From Dyadobacter alkalitolerans DSM 23607 (GTDB lineage Bacteria; Bacteroidota; Bacteroidia; Cytophagales; Spirosomataceae), in contig NZ_AUAS01000013.1 in NCBI RefSeq assembly GCF_000428845.1, positions 148,325-212,324 of the forward strand: 64,000 bases of DNA. Direction: 5' to 3'. The position numbers and the translations under genes were made by a program. Shown here one piece after another: positions 17,883 to 26,788 of this stretch (within the stretch, counting starts at the first letter, position 1; the number at the start of each line of letters is the position of its first letter). A model generated the notes under the pieces. The model had not been told where the DNA came from and did no database searches. It saw nothing but the letters and a program-made list of their open reading frames with translations.

Positions 17883-18227
17883 ATGGGGTTTGGGATTTAC
17901 GTTTTTACGTTTTCAGCACTTCTGTATGTCTATTCAAATTTTTATGCAAGATGTAAACGGAACAGGGGAAGGCATATAAAGCGCTTTGGGATAGAGACAG
18001 AAGCAACTATACTTTTTATTGACATACCCGAGAAACCTCAATCAAGACAAGCTGCGAAAATCCAGGTTCAGATAGAGCCGGTCCAAGGCAGAAATTTTGT
18101 AGCAACATTGACTGATGTCCCCCGGGCATTCATGGGTTCAATTAAGGTTGGGGATAAAGTGTACGTTAAATACCTTGCTAAAAACCCAAAAGAAGTGGCC
18201 TTCGTGAAGTTGACGAATCTGAATTGA
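17883..18227 (+). CDS. Small membrane-anchored protein, DUF3592-like
   Basis: 114 residues with one N-terminal membrane helix followed by RGRHIKRFGIETEATILFID and a C-terminal beta-domain with VGDKVYVKYLAKNPKEVAFV. The last pattern, a small barrel that ends with a statement of the GDKV.V.YLP.NP type, is typical of DUF3592 and related NfeD-like proteins. A GTG lies directly before the ATG at 17883; either could start translation. It follows the sensor kinase by 49 bp and may be co-transcribed. Function unknown. Confidence 0.7.
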   Translation: MGFGIYVFTFSALLYVYSNFYARCKRNRGRHIKRFGIETEATILFIDIPEKPQSRQAAKIQVQIEPVQGRNFVATLTDVPRAFMGSIKVGDKVYVKYLAKNPKEVAFVKLTNLN

Positions 18228-18357
18228 GACCACATATCACCGATAAATAATTCAACCATTGCCGTTAGTTCAATGGTGCGTTAAGGAGTGATGGGACATA
18301 TGGTGCGCTGATATATTATTGCGGTTGAAACATGATTCAACATCAAAACATCACCTT

Positions 18358-19104
18358 ATGAAACGCATTTCTCTTCAACTCTCAACGCTGCTCGCAGCAC
18401 TTTTTCTTTTCGCCTTTTCCTGTCAGGATCACTACGTGCCGGAGGAGCCGGAGACTTTACAGGTAAAGACCTTACAGATAGAATCCCCAACATCCGGTGA
18501 ATACAATCGCGCGAAGTTTGGAATGATTATTGAAAAAATTGGCAATCAGCCCGTCAAGAAGTTTGGGATTATTATTTCCACGCATTCCATTGGGAGCAAT
18601 AATTACACGACGGTTCCTACGATTGCAAATCAAAAATTAACGATCAACGAAGCTGCAACCATCGGAGAGCATACATTTGTAGAAGGTTCGTTTGATCGTA
18701 ATGAATATGTTGAAGTATTTTACCGTGCCTATGCCAAACAGGCAAATGGTGATGTGGTATATGGCGAAGTGTTTAAATACACACCTGCTGACATTGTGAG
18801 TATACGCGTAACAAACCTTTCGGCAAATAAGGCACCAATTGAAGTGACCCTAGAGATAACCTATTTGGGAGCAACCGAGGTAGAAGAGTATGGTGTGGTA
18901 TACTCTTACAAAGTAAACGTAAACGATCCGGTAACTCCTAATCCAACACTAGCCGACCACAAGGTTAAATCCGGGGTGGCTCTTAAAGTAGGTAAGCAAA
19001 CTATTGGTTTACCTATTCCTGGAAATTCGGTTAGCACAATCTACACCCGTCCTTATGTAAAATATAAGAATGGTAACGTCTTCTATGGTAACATATCTGG
19101 CTAG
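18358..19104 (+). CDS. Lipoprotein with fibronectin-like repeats
   Basis: 248 residues with a lipoprotein signal (LFLFAFSC). The mature part has two similar beta-rich segments, each with a pattern such as KFGIIIS or EYGVVYS followed by YTRPYVKYKNGNVFYG or FYRAYAKQANGDVVYG. These look like fibronectin type III or related Ig-like repeats that are common in Bacteroidota surface lipoproteins. I chose the ATG at 18358, which starts the signal peptide; the frame opens upstream at a TTG. No specific function can be assigned. Confidence 0.75.
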   Translation: MKRISLQLSTLLAALFLFAFSCQDHYVPEEPETLQVKTLQIESPTSGEYNRAKFGMIIEKIGNQPVKKFGIIISTHSIGSNNYTTVPTIANQKLTINEAATIGEHTFVEGSFDRNEYVEVFYRAYAKQANGDVVYGEVFKYTPADIVSIRVTNLSANKAPIEVTLEITYLGATEVEEYGVVYSYKVNVNDPVTPNPTLADHKVKSGVALKVGKQTIGLPIPGNSVSTIYTRPYVKYKNGNVFYGNISG

Positions 19105-19122
19105 TCCTCTAACATTTGTCAA

Positions 19123-19344
19123 ATGCAACAACAAGAAATTCAAATAGGAGATGTTGTCTGGTTGAAATCGGGGAGTCCGGCTATGGTGGTGGATGGGTTT
19201 CACCAGACTTCGAAAAATTTTTATCGATGCTTTTGGTTTAACGAGGAGGCTAATGCTGTTTCTGAATATTTCAATCAGTTGAGCCTGACGACGACGAAAA
19301 CTGAGCTGCAATTAGTCATTAAGGATAAGCCCAAAGAGCAATAA
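19123..19344 (+). CDS. DUF2158 family small protein
   Basis: 73 residues. The start IQIGDVVWLKSGSPAMVVDGF and the middle YRCFWFNEEANAVSEYF match the YodC/DUF2158 pattern (GDVV.LKSGGP.MTV ... C.WF). The family has a small SH3-like barrel and no known function. It lies 18 bp after the lipoprotein gene and before a strong terminator, so it is probably the last gene of that unit. Confidence 0.85.
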   Translation: MQQQEIQIGDVVWLKSGSPAMVVDGFHQTSKNFYRCFWFNEEANAVSEYFNQLSLTTTKTELQLVIKDKPKEQ

Positions 19345-19370
19345 TAAGTAGCGTGATTCTGTGAGAAGAA

Positions 19371-19430
19371 GTCCCGGACTACCTGACTTTACAAAGAAAG
19401 TAAGTTGGAGAGAGTTCGGGGCTTTTTTGT
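19371..19430 (+). terminator. Rho-independent terminator after the DUF2158 gene
   Basis: GTCCCGGACT near 19371 pairs with AGTTCGGGGC (two G-U pairs) and is followed by TTTTTT. The loop between the arms is long but can fold further. Confidence 0.7.
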
Positions 19431-19563
19431 GCTTGAATGTTTTGGAGGATATGCTAATGTGTTGTGGCGTCGCAAGTAATCTGCGATGTGTAGGGTTTGA
19501 TGAAATTTTGCATTGGCCGGGGCGTTTAGTTTCTTTGTGAGAATTGAATTTTTAACGCTTTAT

Positions 19564-21156
19564 ATGAATAAGAATTTGCTGGCAGGAATGCTCCTGTCCA
19601 TATCAACCCTCACTTTTGCGCAGGATGATGCTGCGAAATATGCAGAGAGCATTACGCCCGATGACCTGAAAAAACATTTGGTAATCATTGCCTCAGACAG
19701 TCTTGAAGGACGGGATACGGGTTCGCCAGGTCAAAAAAAGGCTGCCGAATACGTTTCAAGCTATTACAAACAGTATGGTTTGACGCCAGCTGCCACAGCT
19801 GCGGACGGTTCAAAGAGTTATTTGCAAAAATATAATCTCCACAAAAGAAGCTGGGGTGAGGTTTATGTAAAAGCGGGCAGTAAAAAATATGAGTTTAATA
19901 AAGAATTCTATCTTAATGGGATTCTGAATGTTCCGCAGGAAACAAGCTCTGAGGCAATCTTAGTAGGCTATGGCATTGATGATCCGGCTTATACCGACTA
20001 TAATAACCTGGATATCAAAGGTAAGGCTGTCGTTGTTTTTGAAGGCGAGCCGAAAAGTGCAGATGGGAAATATTTGGTTAGCGGCACGGGTGAGAAAACG
20101 AAGTGGAGCGGCCCTGTTTCCTGGCAGGCCAAAGCAAGGGTTGCGTTGGACAGAGGGGCAACATATGTGTTCATCGTTACTGATAAAACGGGCGACGATC
20201 TGGACAAGGAAATCCGTCAGCGGGCGGTTATGGCGAGGCGTTTCAGCGCTCCTACATTAAAACCCGTGGTGGAAGCGCCAAACAGCCTGGCTGCCTTTGC
20301 GGTTCCGGCGAGCATTGCTGCGCAGATTCTCAACACGTCTACCAGCAAACTTCTGAAAGAAAAAGCTTCGATCGATAAATCCGGTAAGCCGCTTTCAAAA
20401 CAAATGTCAGGCAATGTGGCGGTGAAAGCCGAGCGCGTGAGCGAGACGATTGAAACCGAGAATGTTGTTGCCTTTATGGAGGGATCGGACAAAAAAGATG
20501 AAGTCCTGGTCATTAGCGCACATTTGGATCATATCGGAATTTCGGATAACGGTGAAATTAACAATGGCGCGGATGATGACGGATCGGGAACGGTTTCACT
20601 GCTCGAACTTGCGGAGGCATTCAGCAAAGCGAAAGCGGAAGGCAAAGGGCCGCGCAGAAGCATATTGTTCCTGAATGTTACAGGTGAGGAAAAGGGGCTT
20701 TTCGGTTCCGAATATTATTCTGAAAATCCGCTATTCCCGCTTAAAAATACGATTGCTGATTTGAACATTGACATGATCGGTCGTGTGGATAAGGCGCATG
20801 AGAATGATCATAAATACGTTTACCTGATCGGTTCTGACAAGCTTTCTTCCAAGTTACACGCGATCAGTGAAGAAGCGAATAAGAAATACATCAATTACAA
20901 TCTGGATTACACATTCAATGATCCGAAAGATCCAAACCGATTCTATTACCGCTCAGATCATTATAATTTCGCTAAAATGGGCGTTCCGGTTATTTTTTAT
21001 TTTACCGGGGTTCATGAAGATTATCACAAGCCAGGCGATGATGTCGAAAAAATCCTTTTCGACAAACAGGCACCCATCGTGAAATTGGTTTTTCATACGG
21101 CATGGGAGTTGGTTAACAGGGAAGAACGCATTGAGGTTGATAGCAATAAGGAATAA
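19564..21156 (+). CDS. M28 family metallopeptidase with PA domain
   Basis: 530 residues with a signal peptide (cleaved near TFAQ). The N-terminal part has LVIIASDSLEGRDTGSPGQ, followed by a PA-like insertion (about residues 120-260). The two-zinc M28 catalytic core has the metal and acid residues in ISAHLDHIG, NGADDDGSGT, TGEEKGLFGSEYY, NIDMIGRVD and YRSDHYNFAKMGVPVIFYF. These are secreted aminopeptidases or carboxypeptidases; the substrate preference is not visible. The ATG at 19564 starts the signal peptide; an upstream in-frame start adds an implausible extension. A TraB/GumN gene follows 11 bp later. Confidence 0.93.
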   Translation: MNKNLLAGMLLSISTLTFAQDDAAKYAESITPDDLKKHLVIIASDSLEGRDTGSPGQKKAAEYVSSYYKQYGLTPAATAADGSKSYLQKYNLHKRSWGEVYVKAGSKKYEFNKEFYLNGILNVPQETSSEAILVGYGIDDPAYTDYNNLDIKGKAVVVFEGEPKSADGKYLVSGTGEKTKWSGPVSWQAKARVALDRGATYVFIVTDKTGDDLDKEIRQRAVMARRFSAPTLKPVVEAPNSLAAFAVPASIAAQILNTSTSKLLKEKASIDKSGKPLSKQMSGNVAVKAERVSETIETENVVAFMEGSDKKDEVLVISAHLDHIGISDNGEINNGADDDGSGTVSLLELAEAFSKAKAEGKGPRRSILFLNVTGEEKGLFGSEYYSENPLFPLKNTIADLNIDMIGRVDKAHENDHKYVYLIGSDKLSSKLHAISEEANKKYINYNLDYTFNDPKDPNRFYYRSDHYNFAKMGVPVIFYFTGVHEDYHKPGDDVEKILFDKQAPIVKLVFHTAWELVNREERIEVDSNKE

Positions 21157-21167
21157 TTAGCCAAGCC

Positions 21168-22028
21168 ATGAAAAGATCGCTTTTGAGTATTTTTCTGTTT
21201 GTCACCAGCTTGTTTGCCAACGCACAGGCACCAACAGAAAATTCCCTTCTTTGGGAAATTACATCGCCCGGACAAGCAAAGCCTTCCTATTTGTTTGGGA
21301 CGATCCATTTGATCTGTCCGGCCGATTTCTCACTAAGTGACTCATTAAAAGCGACATTAGCCAGAACACAACAGGTTGCCCTGGAAATTGACATGGACGA
21401 TCCCGGCATGATGGCAGGCATGATGAAATCGATGAACATGACCGATGGTAACGAGTTGAAAAAACTGGTTACTGAGCAGGAATATGCAAGACTGGCGAAG
21501 TTTTACAAGGATTCAGTTGGCGTGGGGATTGCAATGTTCGAGAAAGCTAAACCATTTATATTGATGGGACCGCTTTTCAACGCAGTCCTCGCGTGCCAGC
21601 CTCAGTCCTACGAAATGTCATTAGTGGAGTTGGCCGCAAAGCAGGAATCCGAAGTGATCGGGATTGAGACGCTGGATGAACAAATGGCAATTTTTGATAC
21701 AATCCCTTACAAAGAACAGGTGAAGACGATCATCAGCATGATAGACAGTCTTCCGCAGGCGCGCAAAGAGTTCAGGAATTTGGTAGCATTATACAAGTCT
21801 CAGAAAATCAATGATCTGTATAATCTAATGATGGCCAGTAACTATGGTATGGATGGGAATGAAGAAGTAATGCTGTTTTCCAGAAACCTGAAATGGATCC
21901 CCAGGATTCGTAAAATTGCCGGCGAAAAGCCAACGTTCTTTGCAGTAGGCGCCGGTCACCTTGGTGGTGATCGCGGTATTATTTCATTATTACGGAAAGA
22001 TGGTTTTAAGGTCCGGGCGATAAATTGA
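21168..22028 (+). CDS. TraB/GumN family protein
   Basis: 286 residues with a signal peptide ending near NAQA. It has the family hallmark SYLFGTIHLICPADF near the N-terminus, ALEIDMDDP, then GIETLDEQMAIFDTIPY, and ends with the second conserved motif FFAVGAGHLGGDRGIISLLRKDGFKV. These GTxH and GxxH motifs place it in the TraB/Tiki superfamily, whose metazoan members are metalloproteases; the bacterial role is not settled. It is probably a periplasmic enzyme co-expressed with the M28 peptidase upstream. Confidence 0.92.
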   Translation: MKRSLLSIFLFVTSLFANAQAPTENSLLWEITSPGQAKPSYLFGTIHLICPADFSLSDSLKATLARTQQVALEIDMDDPGMMAGMMKSMNMTDGNELKKLVTEQEYARLAKFYKDSVGVGIAMFEKAKPFILMGPLFNAVLACQPQSYEMSLVELAAKQESEVIGIETLDEQMAIFDTIPYKEQVKTIISMIDSLPQARKEFRNLVALYKSQKINDLYNLMMASNYGMDGNEEVMLFSRNLKWIPRIRKIAGEKPTFFAVGAGHLGGDRGIISLLRKDGFKVRAIN

Positions 22029-22030
22029 CC

Positions 22031-23488
22031 CTAAAAAGCAGATATCCATCTGGTAAGCAGGCCGGGATTGAAAAATAGCAGGAGGATCGCAACGACAAGA
22101 AGCCCTGCAATGAATTTGCCCGTTAAGCTCTGGTTTGCAGGAGCTTTTTTCTGCGCCAATGCTTTAAAGAACAATAAATACGGGATTCGCAGATAGTAAG
22201 CAAGCGATATCGCTGCATTAAGGATTCCTCCAATCAGCAACCACAGCATCCAGGGGAAATGTTGCTGATGATAACTTTCCCAAAGCGCTGAAAATACAAG
22301 TAACTTTGAAGTAAATCCGGCAGTTGGCGGTAACCCGGCCAAGGCGATCATGACGATTGTCAGAATGCTGGAAATCCACATATTTCTGCGTCCTAACCCT
22401 TCAAAGCACGTAAGATTTGTGTTTGACACGGGTTGCAAAAGATCAATTAAAAAGAAAACAGCAAGATTGATAATCAGGTAAGCGGCCGTATAAAAAACGG
22501 CTGACTCAAACCCAAACCGGCTGTAAGCGGCTATTCCAACCAGTAAGTAACCTGCTTGCGCAATAGAGGAATAGGCTAGTAGTCGTCTTGCATTGGTTTG
22601 CAGCAACGCTGCAACATTGCCAATGGTCATGCTTATCAATGCGATCCCGCCCAAAATCGGGAAATATTGGGCCGGTAATATTCCGGCCAGACGCATAAGC
22701 ACAAGCACCACGGCAGCCTTTGGTGCAACAGACAAAAACGAAACAAGTGGAGTAGGGGCTGCTTCGTAAACATCAGGTGTCCAGACATGAAACGGCACAA
22801 GTGAAAGCTTAAAAAGGAGTCCGGCGAGCGTCAGTACAATGGTTACCGTTATCACCAGGGGAGAATTATTCATCAATCCCGTGGTCATGGCTTCGCTGGT
22901 AATGTCCATGGTTCCGGTGATGCCGTAAATGAGCGATATTCCGTAAAGCATTACTGCTGAGCTTGCTGCGCCGAAAAGCAAGTATTTAATCCCTCCTTCG
23001 GCCGCCTTTTTGTACGGTGACATCGCAACCAGCAGATAGGAGCTAACAGAAATCAGTTCCAATGAAAGGTATATAGTCAGCAAATGTGTCGACATTGTCA
23101 GCAGATTCATGCCGGCAACTGCTGCAATGAGCAATGCATTAAACTCTGGCGGGAAGTCGTATTTTAATACTCGGACGTGGATTAATGTGAAAATCCAGGC
23201 AAGCGTAATCATGATTTTGAAAAAAACAGCCTGTCGGTCGAGGAACAATAGGGGTTGAAAACGAAATGAAGGTTCAGTATTCCACTGGCCCAAAATCAGT
23301 AAAAGTGTGATAATGCTGCCTGAAAGGGCTATATTTTGCAGGTAAGAAGCGATTTTCTCTTTTTTAAGCCAACGCAAAAACACAAGTTCCGCAAACAGGA
23401 AAAAGCAAAAGAGCAGTGCCAAAAAAATCTCAGGAGTGATTCCTGCCAGGCTTCGGCGTATATGTATAAGCTGTTCGTTAATATCCAA
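22031..23488 (-). CDS. nuoN: NADH-quinone oxidoreductase subunit N
   Basis: A multi-pass membrane protein of about 485 residues in the proton-pumping antiporter-like family. It has SVSSYLLVAM, AAEGGIKYLLFGAASSAVMLYG, LSLVPFHVWTPDVYEAAPTP and ARRLLAYSSIAQAGYLLVG, all typical of NuoN of respiratory complex I. No ATG lies near the N-terminus. A TTG at 23515 opens the frame, but a -7 promoter element overlaps it, so I prefer the TTG at 23488, which gives DINEQLIHIRRSLAGITPEI after the start. No other nuo genes are nearby, which is unusual. Confidence 0.9.
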   Translation of the reverse strand: MDINEQLIHIRRSLAGITPEIFLALLFCFFLFAELVFLRWLKKEKIASYLQNIALSGSIITLLLILGQWNTEPSFRFQPLLFLDRQAVFFKIMITLAWIFTLIHVRVLKYDFPPEFNALLIAAVAGMNLLTMSTHLLTIYLSLELISVSSYLLVAMSPYKKAAEGGIKYLLFGAASSAVMLYGISLIYGITGTMDITSEAMTTGLMNNSPLVITVTIVLTLAGLLFKLSLVPFHVWTPDVYEAAPTPLVSFLSVAPKAAVVLVLMRLAGILPAQYFPILGGIALISMTIGNVAALLQTNARRLLAYSSIAQAGYLLVGIAAYSRFGFESAVFYTAAYLIINLAVFFLIDLLQPVSNTNLTCFEGLGRRNMWISSILTIVMIALAGLPPTAGFTSKLLVFSALWESYHQQHFPWMLWLLIGGILNAAISLAYYLRIPYLLFFKALAQKKAPANQSLTGKFIAGLLVVAILLLFFNPGLLTRWISAF

Positions 23489-23512
23489 TTTGAGCGGGTA
23501 CAATTTTTTTGG

Positions 23513-23520
23513 CAAAAGTA
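23513..23520 (-). promoter_or_regulatory. -7 promoter element for nuoN
   Basis: TACTTTTG on the minus strand fits TAnnTTTG. It overlaps the upstream TTG codon at 23513-23515, which therefore should lie upstream of the transcript start. This argues for the downstream TTG at 23488 as the real start. No good -33 TTG is seen at standard spacing. Confidence 0.4.
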
Positions 23521-23590
23521 CAGAAAGATGCCAGCAATCTAAATTCTGGCATGTTCAGACTTCGAACTTATCAAATTAACCAACTTTATC

Positions 23591-24253
23591 ATGAAATATG
23601 TACTAAGATTTTTTTTGCTCTCCTCTTTTCTTTGGACGAATGTTGCCATAGCACAGGATTTCACAGGACTATCGGGAACGCCTTATCAGGAAACCGCTGC
23701 TGATGGAGAGAATTCACCATATCTGTTTAAAGAATGGTATTCCGGAACGGTCCGCACGAGCGACGACCGGGTACATGATGGGGTAAAAGTTCGGTATGAT
23801 CTCAAAAAAGATGAGGTAGAATATAAGGCTGACTCAGGATTATTTCGGGTGTCGTCCGGCGTGAAGGAGTTCACAATCCCAACAGGCACTGATCTTTACA
23901 TTTTCAAGAATGGTTATCCTGCCGTTGGGGAGCAGACAGACAAAAGCTTTTACAGGGTTCTTTATGATGGCAATACGAAGCTGATAAAAAAATATGTTAA
24001 GCCTATTAAAGTGGAGAAAGCAAGCGCAACGCGAACACTGGAACCGAATGCTAAGCTGTATATCCTGAAAAATGACAAGCTTAATCCTGTGCAGCTCAGC
24101 AACAGAAACAGCTTTTTGAAACTGCTTAGCGAAGAAAAAAACAAAATGAACTACATCATCCGGGAGTCACAGCTGGACTTTGCGGCAGAGGATGACTTAA
24201 TCACTTTACTTGAAGAGTTTGACTCTTACAAAGCAGGGCGCGGCGGAAACTAG
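23591..24253 (+). CDS. Secreted protein of unknown function
   Basis: 220 residues with a signal peptide (cleaved near AIAQ). The remainder has no domain I recognise. Visible patterns are YLFKEWYSGTVRTSDDRV, VKVRYDLKKDEVEYK and a Lys-rich centre with KLIKKYVKPIKVEK, which suggest a periplasmic or surface beta-rich protein. It is divergent from nuoN and ends in a bidirectional terminator shared with the convergent barrel protein gene. It is a well-formed single gene; only the function is unknown. Confidence 0.75.
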   Translation: MKYVLRFFLLSSFLWTNVAIAQDFTGLSGTPYQETAADGENSPYLFKEWYSGTVRTSDDRVHDGVKVRYDLKKDEVEYKADSGLFRVSSGVKEFTIPTGTDLYIFKNGYPAVGEQTDKSFYRVLYDGNTKLIKKYVKPIKVEKASATRTLEPNAKLYILKNDKLNPVQLSNRNSFLKLLSEEKNKMNYIIRESQLDFAAEDDLITLLEEFDSYKAGRGGN

Positions 24254-24270
24254 TGCCGCATTAAGACATT

Positions 24271-24316
24271 AAAAAAGCCGGAATTGATATTTTTAGGTAT
24301 CAGTTCCGGCTTTTTT
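24271..24316. terminator. Bidirectional Rho-independent terminator
   Basis: GCCGGAATTGATA (24277-24289) pairs with TATCAGTTCCGGC (24298-24310) with one wobble. An A-run before it and a T-run after it let it serve both the plus-strand gene ending at 24253 and the minus-strand gene ending at 24336. Confidence 0.88.
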
Positions 24317-24335
24317 ATTAGTATACAAGTAATTT

Positions 24336-24836
24336 TTATGGGACTAACGGCGCTTCCGGAGCCTCTTCTTCTTTTTTTGGTTTACCAAAAACATAAACGA
24401 GTCCGAAATGACTTTTCAAAACACCGCTGTCAAATTTGTCTTTAACATAAGGATTTAACTCCAATGCAACCTGGAACCGCCTGTTCTGCTTCAACGGCGA
24501 AATGCGAACACCTACATTTAAAGAGTAACCGTCAATTGTGATCAGATCTGCGTCGGCATCGGCAATGCGGTAAAGTGGGTTTAATCTTAATCCTCCACCC
24601 AGATACCATTGCACCACCTCGCCTCTTTTCAGATTGATCATTGGCAGCAAATCCACACTGAGACTGCTGAACAGCGAGTTGGTTTGAAACCTTGTATCCA
24701 GCCAGATTGCCTTTTTTGAATTGGTGCTGATGGTTAGCAAGCTGCTCCATGGATAATAACCCACCGAAGCCTGCGCCCGAAGTTTTTGCTGATTAAGAAA
24801 TAAAATCAACGTGAGTACAAAAATAATGCGTTTCAT
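24336..24836 (-). CDS. Outer-membrane beta-barrel-like protein
   Basis: 166 residues with a signal peptide ending near KLRAQ. The rest has alternating polar and hydrophobic strands (WLDTRFQTNSLFSSLSVDLLP, VQWYLGGGLRLNP, YSLNVGVRISP, FQVALELNPYV, HFGLVYVFGK), typical of a small eight-stranded outer-membrane barrel. The tail PKKEEEAPEAPLVP is acidic and proline-rich and unlikely to be part of the barrel. The ATG at 24836 starts the signal peptide. It lies 38 bp after ffh on the same strand. No ligand can be named. Confidence 0.72.
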   Translation of the reverse strand: MKRIIFVLTLILFLNQQKLRAQASVGYYPWSSLLTISTNSKKAIWLDTRFQTNSLFSSLSVDLLPMINLKRGEVVQWYLGGGLRLNPLYRIADADADLITIDGYSLNVGVRISPLKQNRRFQVALELNPYVKDKFDSGVLKSHFGLVYVFGKPKKEEEAPEAPLVP

Positions 24837-24874
24837 GAACGAGGAATGAGTAAGTGGCACTTGCAATGTTGAGA

Positions 24875-26197
24875 CTAGCGGCGCAGTGCCTTGCCCAGCT
24901 TGCCAGCCGCTTGCATGGTGTTCATTTTCTTCATCATCTTGCGCATTTCATCGAATTGCTTAATCAGGTTGTTAACCTGCAAAATGGATGTTCCGCTTCC
25001 GGCTGCAATGCGTTTTTTGCGGCTTCCGTCGATCATATCGGGATTTTCACGCTCCTTTTTGGTCATGGACTGAATGATCGCTTCAATAGGCTTAAAGGAC
25101 TCATTATCAATGTCCATGTCTTTCATCGCATTGCCCATTCCGGGAATCATGCCAATCAGATCTTTAACATTACCCATCTTTTTGATCTGCTGCAACTGAC
25201 CCAAAAAGTCGTCAAAATCGAATTTGTTCTGACGCATTTTGGCATTGATGCGTTTGGCTTCATCTTCGTCAAAAGCCTGCTGCGCACGCTCTACAAGCGA
25301 AATAACGTCACCCATGCCCAGGATTCTGCTCGCCATACGATCGGGGTAGAAGGAATCAAGCGCCTCCATTTTTTCACCCGTACTGATATATTTGATAGGC
25401 TTGTCAACAATCTGACGAATCGAAAGGGCCGCTCCACCACGCGCGTCACCGTCTAATTTGGTCAGCACAACGCCATCAAAATTCAGGCGCTCATTGAACG
25501 TTTTGGCTGTATTTACGGCATCCTGACCCGTCATAGAGTCAACCACAAACAAGATTTCAGAAGGCTTAACAGCAGATTTAATGTCCTCAACCTCCTGCAT
25601 CATGACCTCATCCACAGCCAGACGTCCGGCCGTATCGACAATCACAATTTTCTTTCCTATTTTCCTTGCATGTGCCACTGCATTACGCGCAATGTCAACT
25701 GCATTTTTATTGTCAGGCTCCGAATAAACTTCCACACCCACCTGCTCTCCAAGCACTTTCAGCTGCTCAATCGCAGCCGGACGATACACGTCGCAGGCTG
25801 TAAGCAGAACCTGGCGGCCTTGCTTTTTGAGCAATGTGGCCAGTTTTCCGGAGAAAGTCGTCTTACCCGAACCTTGCAAACCGGCAATCAGGATAACCGC
25901 GGGGTCGCCCTTAATATTGATTCCTTCTGCCTGGCCGCCCATGAGCTCGGTAAGCTCTTCCTGAACGATCTTGACAAACATTTGGCCCGGTTCAACAGAG
26001 ATCAAAATCTTCCTGTCGAGTGCTTTTTCGCGGATCCGGTCTGTAATTTCCTTGGCAACTTTAAAGTTAACGTCTGCATCGACCAATGCTTTGCGGACTT
26101 CCTTTGTGGTTGCGGCAACATTTATATCTGATATCCTGTCCTTTCCTTTTAGTGTGCGAAAGGCGTTATTTAGCTTGTCCTGTAAGTTTTCAAACAT
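24875..26197 (-). CDS. ffh: Signal recognition particle protein Ffh
   Basis: 440 residues with N, G and M domains in order. The G-domain has GLQGSGKTTFSGKLA, DTAGRLAVD, TKLDGDARGGAALS and the T-G-E-K motif (STGEKMEALDSFYP). The Met-rich M domain binds SRP RNA through SGTSILQVNNLIKQFDEMRKMMKK. It targets nascent membrane proteins to the FtsY receptor. It is a single gene with its own -7 element and a terminator for the neighbour upstream. No SRP RNA gene is seen in this window. Confidence 0.97.
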   Translation of the reverse strand: MFENLQDKLNNAFRTLKGKDRISDINVAATTKEVRKALVDADVNFKVAKEITDRIREKALDRKILISVEPGQMFVKIVQEELTELMGGQAEGINIKGDPAVILIAGLQGSGKTTFSGKLATLLKKQGRQVLLTACDVYRPAAIEQLKVLGEQVGVEVYSEPDNKNAVDIARNAVAHARKIGKKIVIVDTAGRLAVDEVMMQEVEDIKSAVKPSEILFVVDSMTGQDAVNTAKTFNERLNFDGVVLTKLDGDARGGAALSIRQIVDKPIKYISTGEKMEALDSFYPDRMASRILGMGDVISLVERAQQAFDEDEAKRINAKMRQNKFDFDDFLGQLQQIKKMGNVKDLIGMIPGMGNAMKDMDIDNESFKPIEAIIQSMTKKERENPDMIDGSRKKRIAAGSGTSILQVNNLIKQFDEMRKMMKKMNTMQAAGKLGKALRR

Positions 26198-26239
26198 GGA
26201 ATGATATGTATGATTCTAAACCTTAATTGAAATAAAACA

Positions 26240-26247
26240 CAAAGGTA
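26240..26247 (-). promoter_or_regulatory. -7 promoter element of ffh
   Basis: TACCTTTG on the minus strand matches TAnnTTTG, 43 bp before the ffh ATG and just after the terminator of the previous gene. No TTG at the usual -33 distance. Confidence 0.45.
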
Positions 26248-26290
26248 TAAATAAAATAAGGAGTACAGGAAGGTTAATTCCGGCACTCCT
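26248..26290 (-). terminator. Rho-independent terminator of the small membrane protein gene
   Basis: AGGAGT (26259-26264) pairs with ACTCCT (26285-26290), with a further inner GGAA/TTCC stem, followed on the minus strand by TATTTTATTTA. It serves the gene at 26330-26659. Confidence 0.7.
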
Positions 26291-26329
26291 ACAATATTTG
26301 GTGCGAAGCCTAAGCTGCTGAAATGACTG

Positions 26330-26659
26330 TTATTTGCTGAATTTTGCCTTGATCCAGCGGAACATTTTCTTTTCCTTTTCCCAAAAAAATGAAAACTGGC
26401 CCAACAGGAAGCCGTACATCAGTAAAAGCGTCTGGTAAGTTGGAAAAATAAAGAGAATGTAGGTAATCGTTTTAAGCCACATCGGGGTCAGCTCGTCGTA
26501 ACCCAGCAGGAAGAAAAGTCCTTTTCTAAGCCAAACTACGGAAGAGCCGGCTAAGCTAAAAACTGCTAAAACCAAAAGAACTTGTCTGGTTGTCTCCAAT
26601 CCCCACTTTTCCTGCATTTTTCCCAACCAGGGTTGTGCGCTTTTTTCTCCGCCTTGCAT
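26330..26659 (-). CDS. Small two-helix membrane protein, DUF6787-like
   Basis: 109 residues with an amphipathic start (WLGKMQEKWGLETTRQVLLVLAVFSLAGSS) and two membrane helices, one around residues 25-52 and one around 65-90, then a basic tail (KKMFRWIKAKFSK). The pattern LQEKWG..., a long first helix and a WxKxKF end is typical of a Bacteroidota-specific family (DUF6787) that is often misannotated as prolipoprotein diacylglyceryl transferase. No catalytic motif is visible. Function unknown. Confidence 0.7.
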   Translation of the reverse strand: MQGGEKSAQPWLGKMQEKWGLETTRQVLLVLAVFSLAGSSVVWLRKGLFFLLGYDELTPMWLKTITYILFIFPTYQTLLLMYGFLLGQFSFFWEKEKKMFRWIKAKFSK

Positions 26660-26788
26660 ATTTATTGAATTAAATTTTTACAAAGTAACAACCCAACGGG
26701 CAATTTTCCGCTATTTTAATGGATGTTTAATCCTTGTTAAAGACATGATCAGGATCATTTTTACTGTTGAAAAAAATCGCAATCATGA

